DNA from: Brevibacterium picturae | GTDB lineage: Bacteria; Actinomycetota; Actinomycetes; Actinomycetales; Brevibacteriaceae | Length of the DNA stretch: 64,000 nt | Direction of reading: 5' to 3' | NCBI RefSeq assembly: GCF_900105045.1 | Contig: NZ_LT629739.1 | Coordinates: 3,720,001-3,784,000 of the forward strand | Part shown: piece by piece, positions 29,515-43,558 of the stretch | Position numbering within the stretch: position 1 is the stretch's first letter | Layout: each line of letters starts with the position of its first letter | Notes under the pieces: generated by a model | What the model was told of the DNA's origin: nothing | The model's input: the letters and a program-made list of their open reading frames with translations, nothing else | The model's database searches: none | Translations under genes and position numbers: made by a program

Positions 29515-29717
29515 TGACTATCTGGGGTCGAGGCTCGAGGAATATTACTGTCCCGGGTCCAGGAGCAAGACCGTCCCTGGTCAGTGCCGCCGGGGCCATG
29601 GCCGCGAATTGCCTTGATCTTGGCGAGACTCCGCGGATCTCCGGGCCCAAGGACGCGCGTCTGGAGGCCCTCAAGCCGCCAAGTGACGGGTGTCACAGCA
29701 CAGGAGTCGGTTTCGAG

Positions 29718-29747
29718 TTGCACCCGGTGGCTGGCCTGGTCTAGAGT
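29718..29747 (+). promoter_or_regulatory. rrn operon promoter
   Basis: TTGCAC (29718-29723) and TAGAGT (29742-29747) form a sigma-70-type promoter with an 18-bp spacer, about 390 bp upstream of 16S. It is the best promoter match in the leader. Confidence 0.65.
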
Positions 29748-29922
29748 TGTATCTCGTTGCCCCGCAGAAAACGAGTTCTTCGAGAACAGTTTTCACCGGG
29801 TGTGACCAGCACAAACACAGTTTGGTTTGGTTCACACGAAGGAACGTTGGGTAGCGAAAAAATGTGAAACTGACACCCCTGGTGAACGCACTGTGTTTTG
29901 GTGTGGTGACGGGTGAGTGTTT

Positions 29923-29944
29923 GTGGTTTGAGAATCCAATAGCG
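29923..29944 (+). promoter_or_regulatory. rrn leader box element (antitermination/processing)
   Basis: The leader block TGGTTTGAGAATC near 29925 followed by AATAGCG recurs in the 16S-23S spacer at 31954-31975 with few changes. Such repeated blocks in actinobacterial rrn leaders and spacers are associated with Nus-type antitermination or RNase III processing. Confidence 0.5.
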
Positions 29945-30137
29945 TGTTTGTTTGAACAGATAGTGATGCCAGAAACATTTATATTTTCTGGTAAGACAAT
30001 CACATGTCCACACATTTGTGGCTGCCCTTCGCCGGGTGGTCATGTCAGCGTGTGGGCATGATTTTTTTGGGTCAACGACGATCACCCCGTGATCGTGTGT
30101 TGGCTGTCTTGCTGGGATTGATTCGTTACATAATTTT

Positions 30138-35199
<5,062 letters not shown>

Positions 35200-35360
35200 A
35201 CACTTTTTGGTGGTTGGTGTGTGCGGGTAACACTGTAGGTTTTACGAGACGTTTTTTACGGGTCACATTATGTGTGGTGTTCGCGTTCGCTGTGCGGTTC
35301 TTGGACTGCTACCTGCCCTTTGAGATTGATGAAGTCTTGGGGTGGTGGTGGTTTGTTGGT

Positions 35361-35482
35361 TTTGCGGTGGTGATAGTGGTGGGGAAACGCCCGGTTAACC
35401 GTTCCGATCCCGGTAGCTAAGCCCATTCGCGCTGATGGTACTGCAACTTGGTGGTTGTGGGAGAGTAGGTGACTGCCGCAAT
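35361..35482 (+). rRNA. rrf: 5S ribosomal RNA
   Basis: About 120 nt; opens TTTGCGGTGGTGATAG and contains GGGAAACGCCCGGTT, GATGGTACTGCA and GTGGGAGAGTAGGT; the end CTGCCGCAA pairs with the start to close helix I. It lies about 160 bp after 23S in the same operon. Confidence 0.93.
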
Positions 35483-35490
35483 ATTCTTTG

Positions 35491-35545
35491 GTGGTGGTGT
35501 GGAGTTCGTTCCTTGAGGGAACGTTCTTCGCACCACCACTTTTTT
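35491..35545 (+). terminator. rrn intrinsic terminator
   Basis: GTGGTGGTG (35491-35499) pairs with CACCACCAC (35531-35539), with an inner stem CGTTCC/GGAACG, followed immediately by T6 (35540-35545). A classic intrinsic terminator directly after 5S. Confidence 0.88.
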
Positions 35546-35716
35546 GCATTCAGACCCCTGACCGGGCCGCGCTGGAGTATGCACCAGTGCAGATATCGAG
35601 CCCTGCGAGGCTCTCATTTCGTCTTGCTCGACGTCGTTGTTGGTGGGGATCACGCGTCCCCTGTCGGAGGAGTACACGCCGAGAACTCGAGACTGAGATG
35701 CAGGTGTTACAAGCGA

Positions 35717-35760
35717 GTTCGCACGCAAACCACTGCTGGTTCGGTAGTGTGGGTGCGAAC
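35717..35760. promoter_or_regulatory. Inverted repeat upstream of the BCCT transporter
   Basis: GTTCGCAC (35717-35724) and GTGCGAAC (35753-35760) are perfect inverted arms 28 bp apart, ending 22 bp before the transporter start. It may be an operator or a leader RNA stem controlling osmoprotectant uptake. The remaining stretch from 35546 shows no gene. Confidence 0.35.
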
Positions 35761-35782
35761 ATAACATAGGAAGGTATCGCTC

Positions 35783-37582
35783 ATGCTCAATCGACTGCAC
35801 GACGCGCTCAGACTCCGCACCAACCCGGCGATCTTCTTTTCGTCGGCCGCAGTGATCATTCTGTTCGTGCTCGGCACGATCTTCTTCACCGATGCGCTCA
35901 ACACCGGTGTGTCGGCGGCATCCGATTGGCTGCTGACGAATCTCGGTTGGTTCTACATCCTCGGCGTCACCGTGTTCCTCGTGTTCCTCATCTACATTGC
36001 GGCCTCGCGATATGGTCGCGCCAAGCTCGGCCCGGACGACGAGCAACCCGAGCACTCCAATGGTGCCTGGTTCGCCATGCTGTTCGCTGCCGGCATCGGT
36101 TCGATTCTCATGTTCTGGGGTGTGGCCGAGCCGGTCAGCCACTTCGGTGATCCGCCGCGGGGTTCTTTGGGCATCGAGCCGGGAACGGTCGAGGCCGCCA
36201 CTGATGCCATGAACTTCACCTATTACCACTTCACCCTGCACACCTGGACGATCTTCACGCTCCCCGCGCTGTGCTTCGCCTACTTCATCCACAAGCGGAA
36301 CCTGCCACCACGTGTCAGTTCGATCTTCCAGCCGATCCTCGGTGAGAAGATCCACGGCCCCATCGGCAAACTCATCGATGTCGTTGCCATCATCGGCACC
36401 GTGTTCGGAATCGCCGTCTCGATCGGCCTCGGAACGCTGCAGATCAACGGCGGTCTTGCACAGGTCATCGGCATACCCGAGAACGCACTCTGGCAGCTGA
36501 TCATCATCGGCGTGGTGTGCGGCCTCGCGACGATCTCAGTGTCCATGGGGTTGGACAAAGGCATTAAGGTGCTCTCCAACATCAACATCGTCGTTGCCGT
36601 GCTGCTGCTGATCTTCATCGTCGTTCTCGGACCCACGTTGTTCATGGCCCGCGGCATCTTCGAGTCGTTGGGCACCTACATACAGTCGCTGCCGGAACTG
36701 GCTCTGTGGAATGACACCTTCGCCGACACCGGTTGGCAGAACACGTGGACCGTCTTCTACTGGGCCTGGACCATCACCTGGTCACCTTTCGTCGGCATCT
36801 TCATCGCCCGGATCTCCCGTGGCCGGACCATTCGACAGTTCGTCATCGGCGTGCTTGCGATTCCATCGGCATTCTCCGTCATCTGGTTCGGAGTCTTCGG
36901 GTACGCGTCGTTCGACATCGAATTCAACCAGGGCGGTGGACTCGTTGACCGTGTCGTCGGTGAAGGCGACATCCCGGGTGCGCTCTTCGCCTTCCTGGAA
37001 CACTATCCACTGTCCAGCGTGGTCTCGGTCGTCGCCATCATCCTCGTGATCATCTTCTTCGTCACCTCGGTGGACTCGGCGGCATTGGTCGTCGACACCA
37101 TGAACAATGGTCACGAAGACTTCAACCCGCTGGGTCAGCGCATCTTCTGGGCATTGGCCGTGGCTGTCGTGACCGCAGCTCTTCTGGTCTTCTCCGGTTC
37201 GGGTGGTCTCGAAGCGCTGCAGTCAACGATCATCCTCGTCGGACTTCCGTTCTTCATCATCGCCTACTTCCAGATCTACGCCTTGATGCGTGCACTTCGA
37301 GAGGACGCAGGAGAGTTGCCACGCGTGCGAATGCGCAAATGGAAGAAGGTTCTCCCGCCTGAGGAGGTCGAACGTCGTGCCGACGATGATGACGTCTTCG
37401 CTCATGAGTACGACGATGAGATCGAGGTTGTCTCCGCACCGGAGCCGGTTGAACCTGCTCCTGAGTTCCGTGACCCCTACGCTGAACCGCGCACCAAAGG
37501 GAAGAGCAAACGTCACGCGACCCTGGCTTCCCGCACCGGCAGCGCCAGCAGCGAATCACAGAAGCGCTCGTCCTCCGAGTGA
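35783..37582 (+). CDS. betT: BCCT-family choline/glycine betaine transporter
   Basis: 599-residue transporter with about 12 membrane helices, importing choline or betaine with Na+ or H+. The BCCT hallmark is in WTVFYWAWTITWSPFVGIFI near residue 317, and GIGSILMFWGVAEPVSHFG near 109 is the other conserved segment. The last 110 residues are a charged cytoplasmic tail (DDDDVFAHEYDDEIEVV then a basic end), the type of tail that senses osmotic stress in BetP and BetT. AGGAAGG precedes ATG 35783. The convergent choline oxidase and aldehyde dehydrogenase genes make choline the likely substrate; betaine cannot be excluded. Confidence 0.85.
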   Translation: MLNRLHDALRLRTNPAIFFSSAAVIILFVLGTIFFTDALNTGVSAASDWLLTNLGWFYILGVTVFLVFLIYIAASRYGRAKLGPDDEQPEHSNGAWFAMLFAAGIGSILMFWGVAEPVSHFGDPPRGSLGIEPGTVEAATDAMNFTYYHFTLHTWTIFTLPALCFAYFIHKRNLPPRVSSIFQPILGEKIHGPIGKLIDVVAIIGTVFGIAVSIGLGTLQINGGLAQVIGIPENALWQLIIIGVVCGLATISVSMGLDKGIKVLSNINIVVAVLLLIFIVVLGPTLFMARGIFESLGTYIQSLPELALWNDTFADTGWQNTWTVFYWAWTITWSPFVGIFIARISRGRTIRQFVIGVLAIPSAFSVIWFGVFGYASFDIEFNQGGGLVDRVVGEGDIPGALFAFLEHYPLSSVVSVVAIILVIIFFVTSVDSAALVVDTMNNGHEDFNPLGQRIFWALAVAVVTAALLVFSGSGGLEALQSTIILVGLPFFIIAYFQIYALMRALREDAGELPRVRMRKWKKVLPPEEVERRADDDDVFAHEYDDEIEVVSAPEPVEPAPEFRDPYAEPRTKGKSKRHATLASRTGSASSESQKRSSSE

Positions 37583-37599
37583 CCTCGTCGTTCCACGCG

Positions 37600-37640
37600 A
37601 AGGGACTGTTCACACGCACAGAGTGTGTGAACAGTCCCTT
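37600..37640. terminator. Strong hairpin after the BCCT gene
   Basis: AAGGGACTGTTCACAC (37600-37615) and its perfect complement (37625-37640) form a 16-bp stem with a 9-nt loop, 17 bp after the stop. Little T tract follows, but it probably ends transcription. Confidence 0.75.
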
Positions 37641-37740
37641 GGCCGTTGACAGGTGCATGATTGCGCCCAGGCCGTTTGTTCCCACGGCGGTCGCGTGTCA
37701 GCGGCCAGCAGACAGCCTGTAGGCAGACTACGACAGGAAA

Positions 37741-37772
37741 GGGAGGGCCCCGCTGAGTCGCGGAGCCCTCCC
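37741..37772. terminator. Hairpin terminator in the convergent gap
   Basis: GGGAGGGC (37741-37748) pairs with GCCCTCCC (37765-37772), extended by CCG/CGG inside. On the - strand a short TTT run follows, so it probably ends the choline oxidase operon. The rest of 37583-37841 shows no gene. Confidence 0.65.
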
Positions 37773-37841
37773 CAATTCTGTTCTGGTCCTTGTTCCGGTG
37801 GGCTGATCAGTGCGTATTGAACAGCCGACCGGAGGCAGGAG

Positions 37842-39404
37842 TCAGGACCCTGTCTTGATCATCTGTGCACACTTCTCGCCCATCATCATCACCGTGATGT
37901 TCGGGTTGACCGTCGTGATCTCCGGCATGGCAGAGGCATCGACGACGCGCAGACGGTTGACGCCCTTGACCCGCAGCTGGGGGTCCAGAGGCGAGGACTG
38001 ATCATCGGCGGCACCCATGCGTGTCGTGCCCACAGGATGGTAGACGGTGTTGTGGGTGCGGGTGATGTAGTCGGCGATCTGCTCATCGGTCTGGACATCC
38101 TTGCCGGGGAACAGCTCTTCGCCGGCCCACTCGGACATGGCATCCTGGGACACGATGGCACGAGCCTTGCGGATGCCGGCGATCATGACACGCATATCGT
38201 GGCCCTCAGGATCGGTGAAGTATCGCGGATCGACGTGGGGCTTGTCCCGGAAGTCACGCGAGCGCAGACGCACGGTGCCGCGTGAGCGGGCATGTGTGAC
38301 GTTCGGCGTCAGACAGAACGTGTTCTCCGACGTCGGGTAGCCCTGACGCAGAGTATGCATGTCGAACGGCACAGAACCGTAGTGCATCATCAGATCGGGA
38401 CGGTCCAGGCCCTCCTCGGTGGGAGTGAAGATGCCGGCCTCCCACCACTGGGTGGAGTCGTCGACCATCGGCTTCTTGGCATCCCAGGCGATGACACCTT
38501 CGGGGTGGTCTTGCAGGTGTTCACCGACACCCGGCGAATCGACGCGAACACCGACACCCACCTCGGCGAGGTGATCCTTCGGGCCGATGCCCGAAAGCAT
38601 CAGCAGCTGAGGGGTGTTGATCGCTCCCGAGGAGACGATGACTTCCCTCTTGGCCTCAATCCGCTTGGTGTGGCCGAAGGCGTTGTTGACGATGTGGACT
38701 CCGGTGCAGTTCTCCTCGTCATCGAACTCGAGGACCTTGGCCTGAGTATCGGTGAGGATCGTGAGATTCTCACGGTCGAGGATCGGGTGCAGGTAGGACA
38801 CCGAGGAGGACGAACGGGTGCCGTCGGCCCTGCGATTGACCTGGAAGAAGTTGGCACCGTTGATGACGGTTTCGCCTTCGTTGAACTGAACGCGGGGGAT
38901 GCCCTCCTGCTCACAGGCATCGAGCAGGGCAACACCGCAGGGGTCGTTCGGTGGCACATTCATCAGGTGCACGGGTCCGTCATGGCCGTGGTGGTCACCG
39001 GGAAGCTCGTTCGTCTCAAGCTTCTTGTAGAGACCGAAGGTGTCCTTCGACCCCCACCCTGCGGCGCCGAACTTCGTCTCCCAGTCGTCGAGATCCTCCC
39101 GCGGTGCCCAGAAGGCGATGCACGAGTTGTGGGAGGAGCAGCCGCCGAGGACCTTCGCCCGGGCATGCCTCATGAACGAATTGCCATGCTCCTGGTCCTC
39201 GATGGGGTAGTCCCAGTCGAAACCGGATTCGAGCAGTTCCATCCACCGGTTGAGCGTCAGGACGACGTCTTCGCCGACATCGGTGGGGCCCGCCTCGAGC
39301 AGTCCGACGCTGACCTCGGGATCCTCGCTGAGGCGGGCGGCCACGGCAGCGCCGGCCGAGCCTCCGCCCACGACGACATAGTCAAAGCTATGAGTAGTTT
39401 CCAC
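37842..39404 (-). CDS. codA: Choline oxidase (GMC flavoprotein oxidoreductase)
   Basis: 520 residues; oxidises choline to betaine aldehyde and on to glycine betaine with O2. The FAD motif VVVGGGSAGAAVAARLS is at 10-26. GGCSSHNSCIAFWAPRED near 88 places His92 exactly where Arthrobacter globiformis choline oxidase has its FAD-linked His99 (7-residue offset). EHLQDHPEGV, the active-site TVYHPVGTTRMG and VNPNITVMM near the end are conserved. By recalled sequence, identity to that enzyme is very high, so oxidase rather than BetA-type dehydrogenase. GTG 39404 has AAGGAG 9 nt upstream, overlapping the betB stop. The open frame extends to 40145 but that part is antisense to betB and is rejected. Confidence 0.88.
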   Translation of the reverse strand: METTHSFDYVVVGGGSAGAAVAARLSEDPEVSVGLLEAGPTDVGEDVVLTLNRWMELLESGFDWDYPIEDQEHGNSFMRHARAKVLGGCSSHNSCIAFWAPREDLDDWETKFGAAGWGSKDTFGLYKKLETNELPGDHHGHDGPVHLMNVPPNDPCGVALLDACEQEGIPRVQFNEGETVINGANFFQVNRRADGTRSSSSVSYLHPILDRENLTILTDTQAKVLEFDDEENCTGVHIVNNAFGHTKRIEAKREVIVSSGAINTPQLLMLSGIGPKDHLAEVGVGVRVDSPGVGEHLQDHPEGVIAWDAKKPMVDDSTQWWEAGIFTPTEEGLDRPDLMMHYGSVPFDMHTLRQGYPTSENTFCLTPNVTHARSRGTVRLRSRDFRDKPHVDPRYFTDPEGHDMRVMIAGIRKARAIVSQDAMSEWAGEELFPGKDVQTDEQIADYITRTHNTVYHPVGTTRMGAADDQSSPLDPQLRVKGVNRLRVVDASAMPEITTVNPNITVMMMGEKCAQMIKTGS

Positions 39405-39417
39405 GTTCCGACTCTCC

Positions 39418-40896
39418 TTATTTGCTGTGATCGGGGAACCAACCGGTGACGGCCGGCTCGAGGTTCTGATAGATGTGCTTGGCTTCCTGGTACTCGGCCA
39501 GACCGGTCGGTCCCAGCTCGCGTCCGGAGCCCGACTGCTTGTATCCGCCCCATTCCGCCTGCGGCAGGTAGGGGTGGAAGTCGTTGATCCAGATCGTTCC
39601 GTGGCGCAGGCGCTGGGCGACCAGCTGGGTCTTGCCGGCATCCTGGCTCCAGACTGCGCCGGCCAGACCGTAGTAGGTGTCATTGGCGATCTCGACGGCC
39701 TCGTCGACCGTGGAGAAGGTCTCGACGGTGACGACGGGGCCGAACGCCTCATCGCTGACAACGGACATTCCCCGCTCGACCTGGTCGAGGATGGTGGGCA
39801 GGTAGTAGTAGCCCTGCTCCAGTTCCCCCTCGCCCCATGTACCGCCGCAGCGCACACGGGCACCTTCGGCGACGCCCTTCTCAACATAGGCGGTGACCTT
39901 GTCGCGGTGGGCTGAGGAGATGAGCGGGCCCGATTCGGCATTGTCATCGAATGGTCCGCCGAGGCGGATCTGCTGAGCACGCTCGACGAGGCGGTCGACG
40001 AACTTCTCCGCGATCGATTCTTCGACGATGAGTCGGGCACCGGCGGAGCAGACCTGACCGGAGTGGACGAATGCGGCATTGAGCGCATTGTCGACCGCTG
40101 CCTCGAAGTCCGCATCGGCGAAGACGACGTTCGGGTTCTTGCCACCGAGCTCGAGGGCGATCTTCTTCACCGTCGCTGCTGCGTTCTTCGCCAGCAGACG
40201 ACCGGTGATCAGGCCACCGGTGAAGGAGACCATGTCGATGTCCTCATGTGTCGACAGCGGTGCCCCAGCATCGGCCCCGGCGCCGAGGATCAGGTTGCCG
40301 ACTCCTGCCGGCAGTCCCAGCTCTTCGAGCACCTGCAGAGTCAGGATCGCCGTGTGCGGGGTGAGCTCGGCAGGTTTGAGGATGAACGTGTTGCCGGCAG
40401 CCAGGCATGGAGCGATCTTCCACGCGGCCTGCAGCAGTGGGTAGTTCCACGGTGTGATCAGAGCACAGACGCCGACCGGTTCGTGGACGATGCGGCTGGC
40501 GACCGTGTCTGTGCCCGCGTCGACGACGCGACCGGCATCGTTGGCGGCAAGCTTGCCGAAGTAGTCGAAGCAGTTGGCGATGTCGTCCATGTCGATCTCG
40601 GACTCGACGTAGCGCTTGCCGGTGTCGAGTGACTCGGCGCGAGCGAACTCGGCCTTGCGCTCCCGCAGGACAGACGCGAACTTGAGGAGGAGGTCGCCTC
40701 GCTCGCTGGCAGGAACGCTGGACCAGACGCCCGAGTCATAGGTGCGACGGGCGGCAGCGATAGCGAGCTCGGTGTCGGCAGGGCTCGCTTCATCCACTTC
40801 GGCGACGAAGCTGCCGTCGGCGGGATTGTGGATCTCTCTGATCCCGCCGTTCTGGGCCGAGACCCACTGTCCATCGATGAAAAGCGTGTTGGGCAC
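39418..40896 (-). CDS. betB: Betaine-aldehyde dehydrogenase
   Basis: 492-residue NAD(P)+-dependent aldehyde dehydrogenase converting betaine aldehyde to glycine betaine. The catalytic cysteine is in SGQVCSAGARLIVEES near residue 291, the general-base glutamate in ALELGGKNPNVVFADAD near 257, and PWNYPLLQAAWKIAPCLAAG near 158 is the cofactor region. GTG 40896 follows GGAG with 7-nt spacing; the frame is open further upstream to 41193 without conserved sequence. First gene of a two-gene operon with choline oxidase, whose ribosome site contains its stop codon. Confidence 0.92.
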   Translation of the reverse strand: MPNTLFIDGQWVSAQNGGIREIHNPADGSFVAEVDEASPADTELAIAAARRTYDSGVWSSVPASERGDLLLKFASVLRERKAEFARAESLDTGKRYVESEIDMDDIANCFDYFGKLAANDAGRVVDAGTDTVASRIVHEPVGVCALITPWNYPLLQAAWKIAPCLAAGNTFILKPAELTPHTAILTLQVLEELGLPAGVGNLILGAGADAGAPLSTHEDIDMVSFTGGLITGRLLAKNAAATVKKIALELGGKNPNVVFADADFEAAVDNALNAAFVHSGQVCSAGARLIVEESIAEKFVDRLVERAQQIRLGGPFDDNAESGPLISSAHRDKVTAYVEKGVAEGARVRCGGTWGEGELEQGYYYLPTILDQVERGMSVVSDEAFGPVVTVETFSTVDEAVEIANDTYYGLAGAVWSQDAGKTQLVAQRLRHGTIWINDFHPYLPQAEWGGYKQSGSGRELGPTGLAEYQEAKHIYQNLEPAVTGWFPDHSK

Positions 40897-41115
40897 GATG
40901 TCTCCTATTCCTTGATGGTGAAAGTCGCTGAGATTGAGTCTGGGGTTGTCGCGTCCACCACCGTGGGCAGGGGAGTCGCAGCTGTGAGCATGCTTCCTCT
41001 TTCCGCTGGTGGCGACGCTTGTGACAGCCACGATATGCGAACAAGGGCATCCGATGCTCAATCGAATGAACCGGATCACAGAATGATCGCGTGACAGCAC
41101 GCGTATGCGGCATGA

Positions 41116-41131
41116 CGGCATGCGCATGCCG
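41116..41131. promoter_or_regulatory. Perfect palindrome CGGCATGCGCATGCCG
   Basis: A 16-bp perfect palindrome about 220 bp upstream of betB, with a looser GCATGAC copy beside it. Candidate operator for the choline oxidation operon; the binding protein is unknown. Confidence 0.4.
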
Positions 41132-41144
41132 GTGTTCGGTGACA

Positions 41145-41375
41145 ATGAGCACAATCGTCCGGACGCTGATAGCAGACATAGACAAGGAGGCACTCCCGCG
41201 TCGATGTCTCAGGCGCAACTCGGTGTTTGCGTCGATGTTCGAAAAAGAGGCAATTGCAGACGTAGTTACCGCTGCTGCTAATGTCGCAGGTGTGGACGTC
41301 CTGGAGGATTTGACCACCATTATCGAATATTCCACACCAAGCTTCATGAATCCCCTACTGACCACGATGAGGTGA
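41145..41375 (+). CDS. Doubtful small ORF
   Basis: 76 codons starting MSTIVRTLIADID. I do not recognise it; EAIADVVTAAANVAGVDVLEDL looks like a helical fragment and could be the remnant of a divergent regulator. No good ribosome site precedes ATG 41145. May be non-coding. Confidence 0.2.
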   Translation: MSTIVRTLIADIDKEALPRRCLRRNSVFASMFEKEAIADVVTAAANVAGVDVLEDLTTIIEYSTPSFMNPLLTTMR

Positions 41376-41698
41376 CCTTTCGTCTCCGCAGTTCATTGCG
41401 ACGGGACGGTTCGCCATGATTCTAACAGAGCGTTTCCAGGTGCCCGGCGGACTATTGTCGAGTCCTAATAGGGGAGCGTGCCGGCTAATCCTGCACCGTC
41501 TGCTCGGCCGGCCCTTCGGTATGGCTGAAGCCCGCAGATTGCGCGACCTCGACCTGGCCGGCGACTTCGAAAGAGGCCTTACCGCAACCGCCGCACCTGT
41601 CCGATGGCTATGAATACGTGTTCCCACACACAGGACTCACTCGATTCGAGTGGACTAGAATGGTTTGGAATCATTGAAAAGACTTTATAGGGAGAATC

Positions 41699-43558
41699 GT
41701 GGCCCCAGGGGATTCGCGAGACAGCCAGCAGAACCGCCGCTCTGACGGCGGGCGCCGCTCAGATCGCGACAGCAATCACAATCGTCGACAGGACTCCCTC
41801 CGGTCCCGTGACGAGCGCGGGTCACGTAACTCCGATCGTCGCGACGACCGCCGCGGCGGATACAGCAACGATCGTCGTGGTGGAAATCAGGGTGAGCGCC
41901 GTAACGATGGTGAGCGTCGCAGCTTCGGTGGCGATCGTCGCGACGACCGCCGCGGTGGTGATCAGCGAGACCGTCGCAATGACGGCGAGCGTCGTGGGGG
42001 CTATCAGGGCAATCGTCGCAGCGAGGACGATCGCCGAGGCGGCTACCAGGGCAATCGACGCGGCGATGATGATCGCCGCGGCGGCTATGGCAGCGACCGT
42101 CGCAACCATGGTGACCGTCGCGGTGGCTACAAGGGCAACCGCGGCAACGATGGCGAACGCCGTGGCGGCTATGGAAACGATCGCCGCAATGATGGTGAGC
42201 GTCGCAGCTTCGGCAGCGACCGCCGTGACGACCGCCGAGGAGGTCACCAGGGCGAGCGTCGTGATGACCGACGGGGTGGCTTCAAAGGCAACCGCCGTGA
42301 TGACCGCGGAGGAAATCGACGTCGTGACGAAGGCGGCAGTGACCGCGGTGGCTTCGGCCGGAACAACAATGACCGCAGGGCCACGCGATCAACCGATACC
42401 GGCGAATATGCACGCGAGCAGCGCGCCCGCCGGCCGCGGATCCAGGAACCGCCGATTCCCGAAGAAGTCACCGGCAAGGAACTCGATAAGGAACTGCAGG
42501 GTCAACTGCGTTCTCTTGACAAGGAGAACGCCGCAGCAGTGGCCAAGCACCTCGTCTCCGCGGGTGGGTTCTTGGACGTTGATCCGGAACGCGCCTACGA
42601 ACATGCGAAGGCCGCCATGGCCCGTGCAGGCCGTGTGGGACTCGTCCGCGAGGCCCTCGGCATAGCCGCGTACCACGTGGAGAAGTATGACGAGGCAGTG
42701 CGCGAGCTGCGCACCCACCGACGCATCTCCGGATCGAACGACAACATTGCTCTCATCGCCGACGCGGAACGCGGTCGAGACAAGCCCCGGAAGGCCCTCG
42801 AACTGTTCGAATTGGCGGGCGAGCTCGAACTCGACAACGATGCACGCACCGAACTCGTCATCGTTGCCGCCGGCGCAAAATCGGACCTCGGTGACCTCAA
42901 GGGAGCACGCTCTCTGATCGAGGCCGAAGACTTCACCCAGAAGCCCAGCGGTGCGCTGGTGCGACTGATGGCAGCGTATTCGGAGGTGCTGCGCCTCCAT
43001 GGCGAAACCGAGATGGCCGACAAATACGAAGAGCTGTCGCGGCGGACTGCCAAGGCCACGGGGACCCTGTTCGGGGATGAAGAACCCGACCCCAACCTCG
43101 GCGTGGAGATCGAGACGGTCGAAGAGATTCCCGATGAAGAGCTCATCGAACCTGAAGACCAGGCTGTCGACGAAGAGCAGTCAGTTGGCGAGGCAGTCGA
43201 CGAATCAGATGAGGCCAGCACGGATGCCTCGACTGCAGCTGACTCCGCTGCGGCTGACTCGGTTGACGCCGACGGCGCCGCGGGAGGCGAACACACCCCG
43301 GCGAAGTCGAAGACGCATGTGTCGGACAAGGAACTGAAGAAGGTCAAGGTCTCCGATGAGGAGATCGAGGCCGAACTCGACGAACTGCTCGAGGACGCTG
43401 AAGACGAGGGCGCCGAAGACGACGGCACTGATGAGACATCCGCTGCTGATGAGTTGTCCCTCGCCGAACATTCGGGAGTGGATGTGTCAGCCAAGGATTC
43501 TGACACCGCGAACTCAGAGGGGTCGAACGGCTCGTACCGGCTGAACGGAAATCAGTGA
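41699..43558 (+). CDS. TPR-like protein with Arg/Gly/Asp-rich N-terminal repeats
   Basis: 619 residues in three parts. Residues 1 to about 230 are a low-complexity basic region of repeated RRDDRRGG, GERRNDGERR and GYQGNRR units, clearly disordered and RGG-like. Residues about 235-470 are helical and TPR-like (VEKYDEAVRELRTHRRI, KALELFELAGELELDNDAR), matching the TPR protein found at this place in mycobacteria (Rv1691 position). The last 150 residues are very acidic. Function is unknown; RNA or ribosome association is suggested by the RGG-like region (inference). GTG 41699 follows GGGAGA. The stop overlaps the next gene by 4 bp. The opposite strand carries long open frames that are shadows of the repeats. 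Confidence 0.8.
   Translation: MAPGDSRDSQQNRRSDGGRRSDRDSNHNRRQDSLRSRDERGSRNSDRRDDRRGGYSNDRRGGNQGERRNDGERRSFGGDRRDDRRGGDQRDRRNDGERRGGYQGNRRSEDDRRGGYQGNRRGDDDRRGGYGSDRRNHGDRRGGYKGNRGNDGERRGGYGNDRRNDGERRSFGSDRRDDRRGGHQGERRDDRRGGFKGNRRDDRGGNRRRDEGGSDRGGFGRNNNDRRATRSTDTGEYAREQRARRPRIQEPPIPEEVTGKELDKELQGQLRSLDKENAAAVAKHLVSAGGFLDVDPERAYEHAKAAMARAGRVGLVREALGIAAYHVEKYDEAVRELRTHRRISGSNDNIALIADAERGRDKPRKALELFELAGELELDNDARTELVIVAAGAKSDLGDLKGARSLIEAEDFTQKPSGALVRLMAAYSEVLRLHGETEMADKYEELSRRTAKATGTLFGDEEPDPNLGVEIETVEEIPDEELIEPEDQAVDEEQSVGEAVDESDEASTDASTAADSAAADSVDADGAAGGEHTPAKSKTHVSDKELKKVKVSDEEIEAELDELLEDAEDEGAEDDGTDETSAADELSLAEHSGVDVSAKDSDTANSEGSNGSYRLNGNQ

Larger units (their letters stand above)
29515..30137 (+). 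other. rRNA operon promoter and leader region
   Basis: No convincing gene in these 620 bp. The proximal part up to about 29717 is ordinary GC-rich sequence; the rest is the transcribed rrn leader, which turns AT/GT-rich and holds the promoter and a box element listed separately, ending in a T-rich run before 16S. Confidence 0.7.
40897..41698. other. 800-bp intergenic region between betB and the TPR gene
   Basis: Should hold the betB promoter (- strand) and the promoter of the downstream + strand block (possible -10 TAGAAT at 41656-41661). A 16-bp palindrome lies at 41116-41131. Apart from one weak small frame listed separately, I see no gene; no betI-type regulator is present. Confidence 0.6.

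Noticed and set aside
39405-40145. Long N-terminal extension of the choline oxidase reading frame
   Set aside because: The extra 247 codons are antisense to betB, low-complexity Ser/Arg/Pro sequence, and a GTG with a good ribosome site begins the conserved protein at 39404.
40897-41193. N-terminal extension of betB
   Set aside because: No aldehyde dehydrogenase sequence is encoded there; GTG 40896 with GGAG matches the family N terminus.
41416-41613. 65-codon + strand frame and an overlapping 90-codon - strand frame before the TPR gene
   Set aside because: Neither shows a recognisable domain or ribosome site, and they overlap on opposite strands.
41822-42247. Open - strand frame (Ala/Thr/Val/Ile-rich) opposite the TPR gene
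   Set aside because: A shadow of the Arg/Gly/Asp codon repeats on the + strand; no ribosome site or homology pattern.
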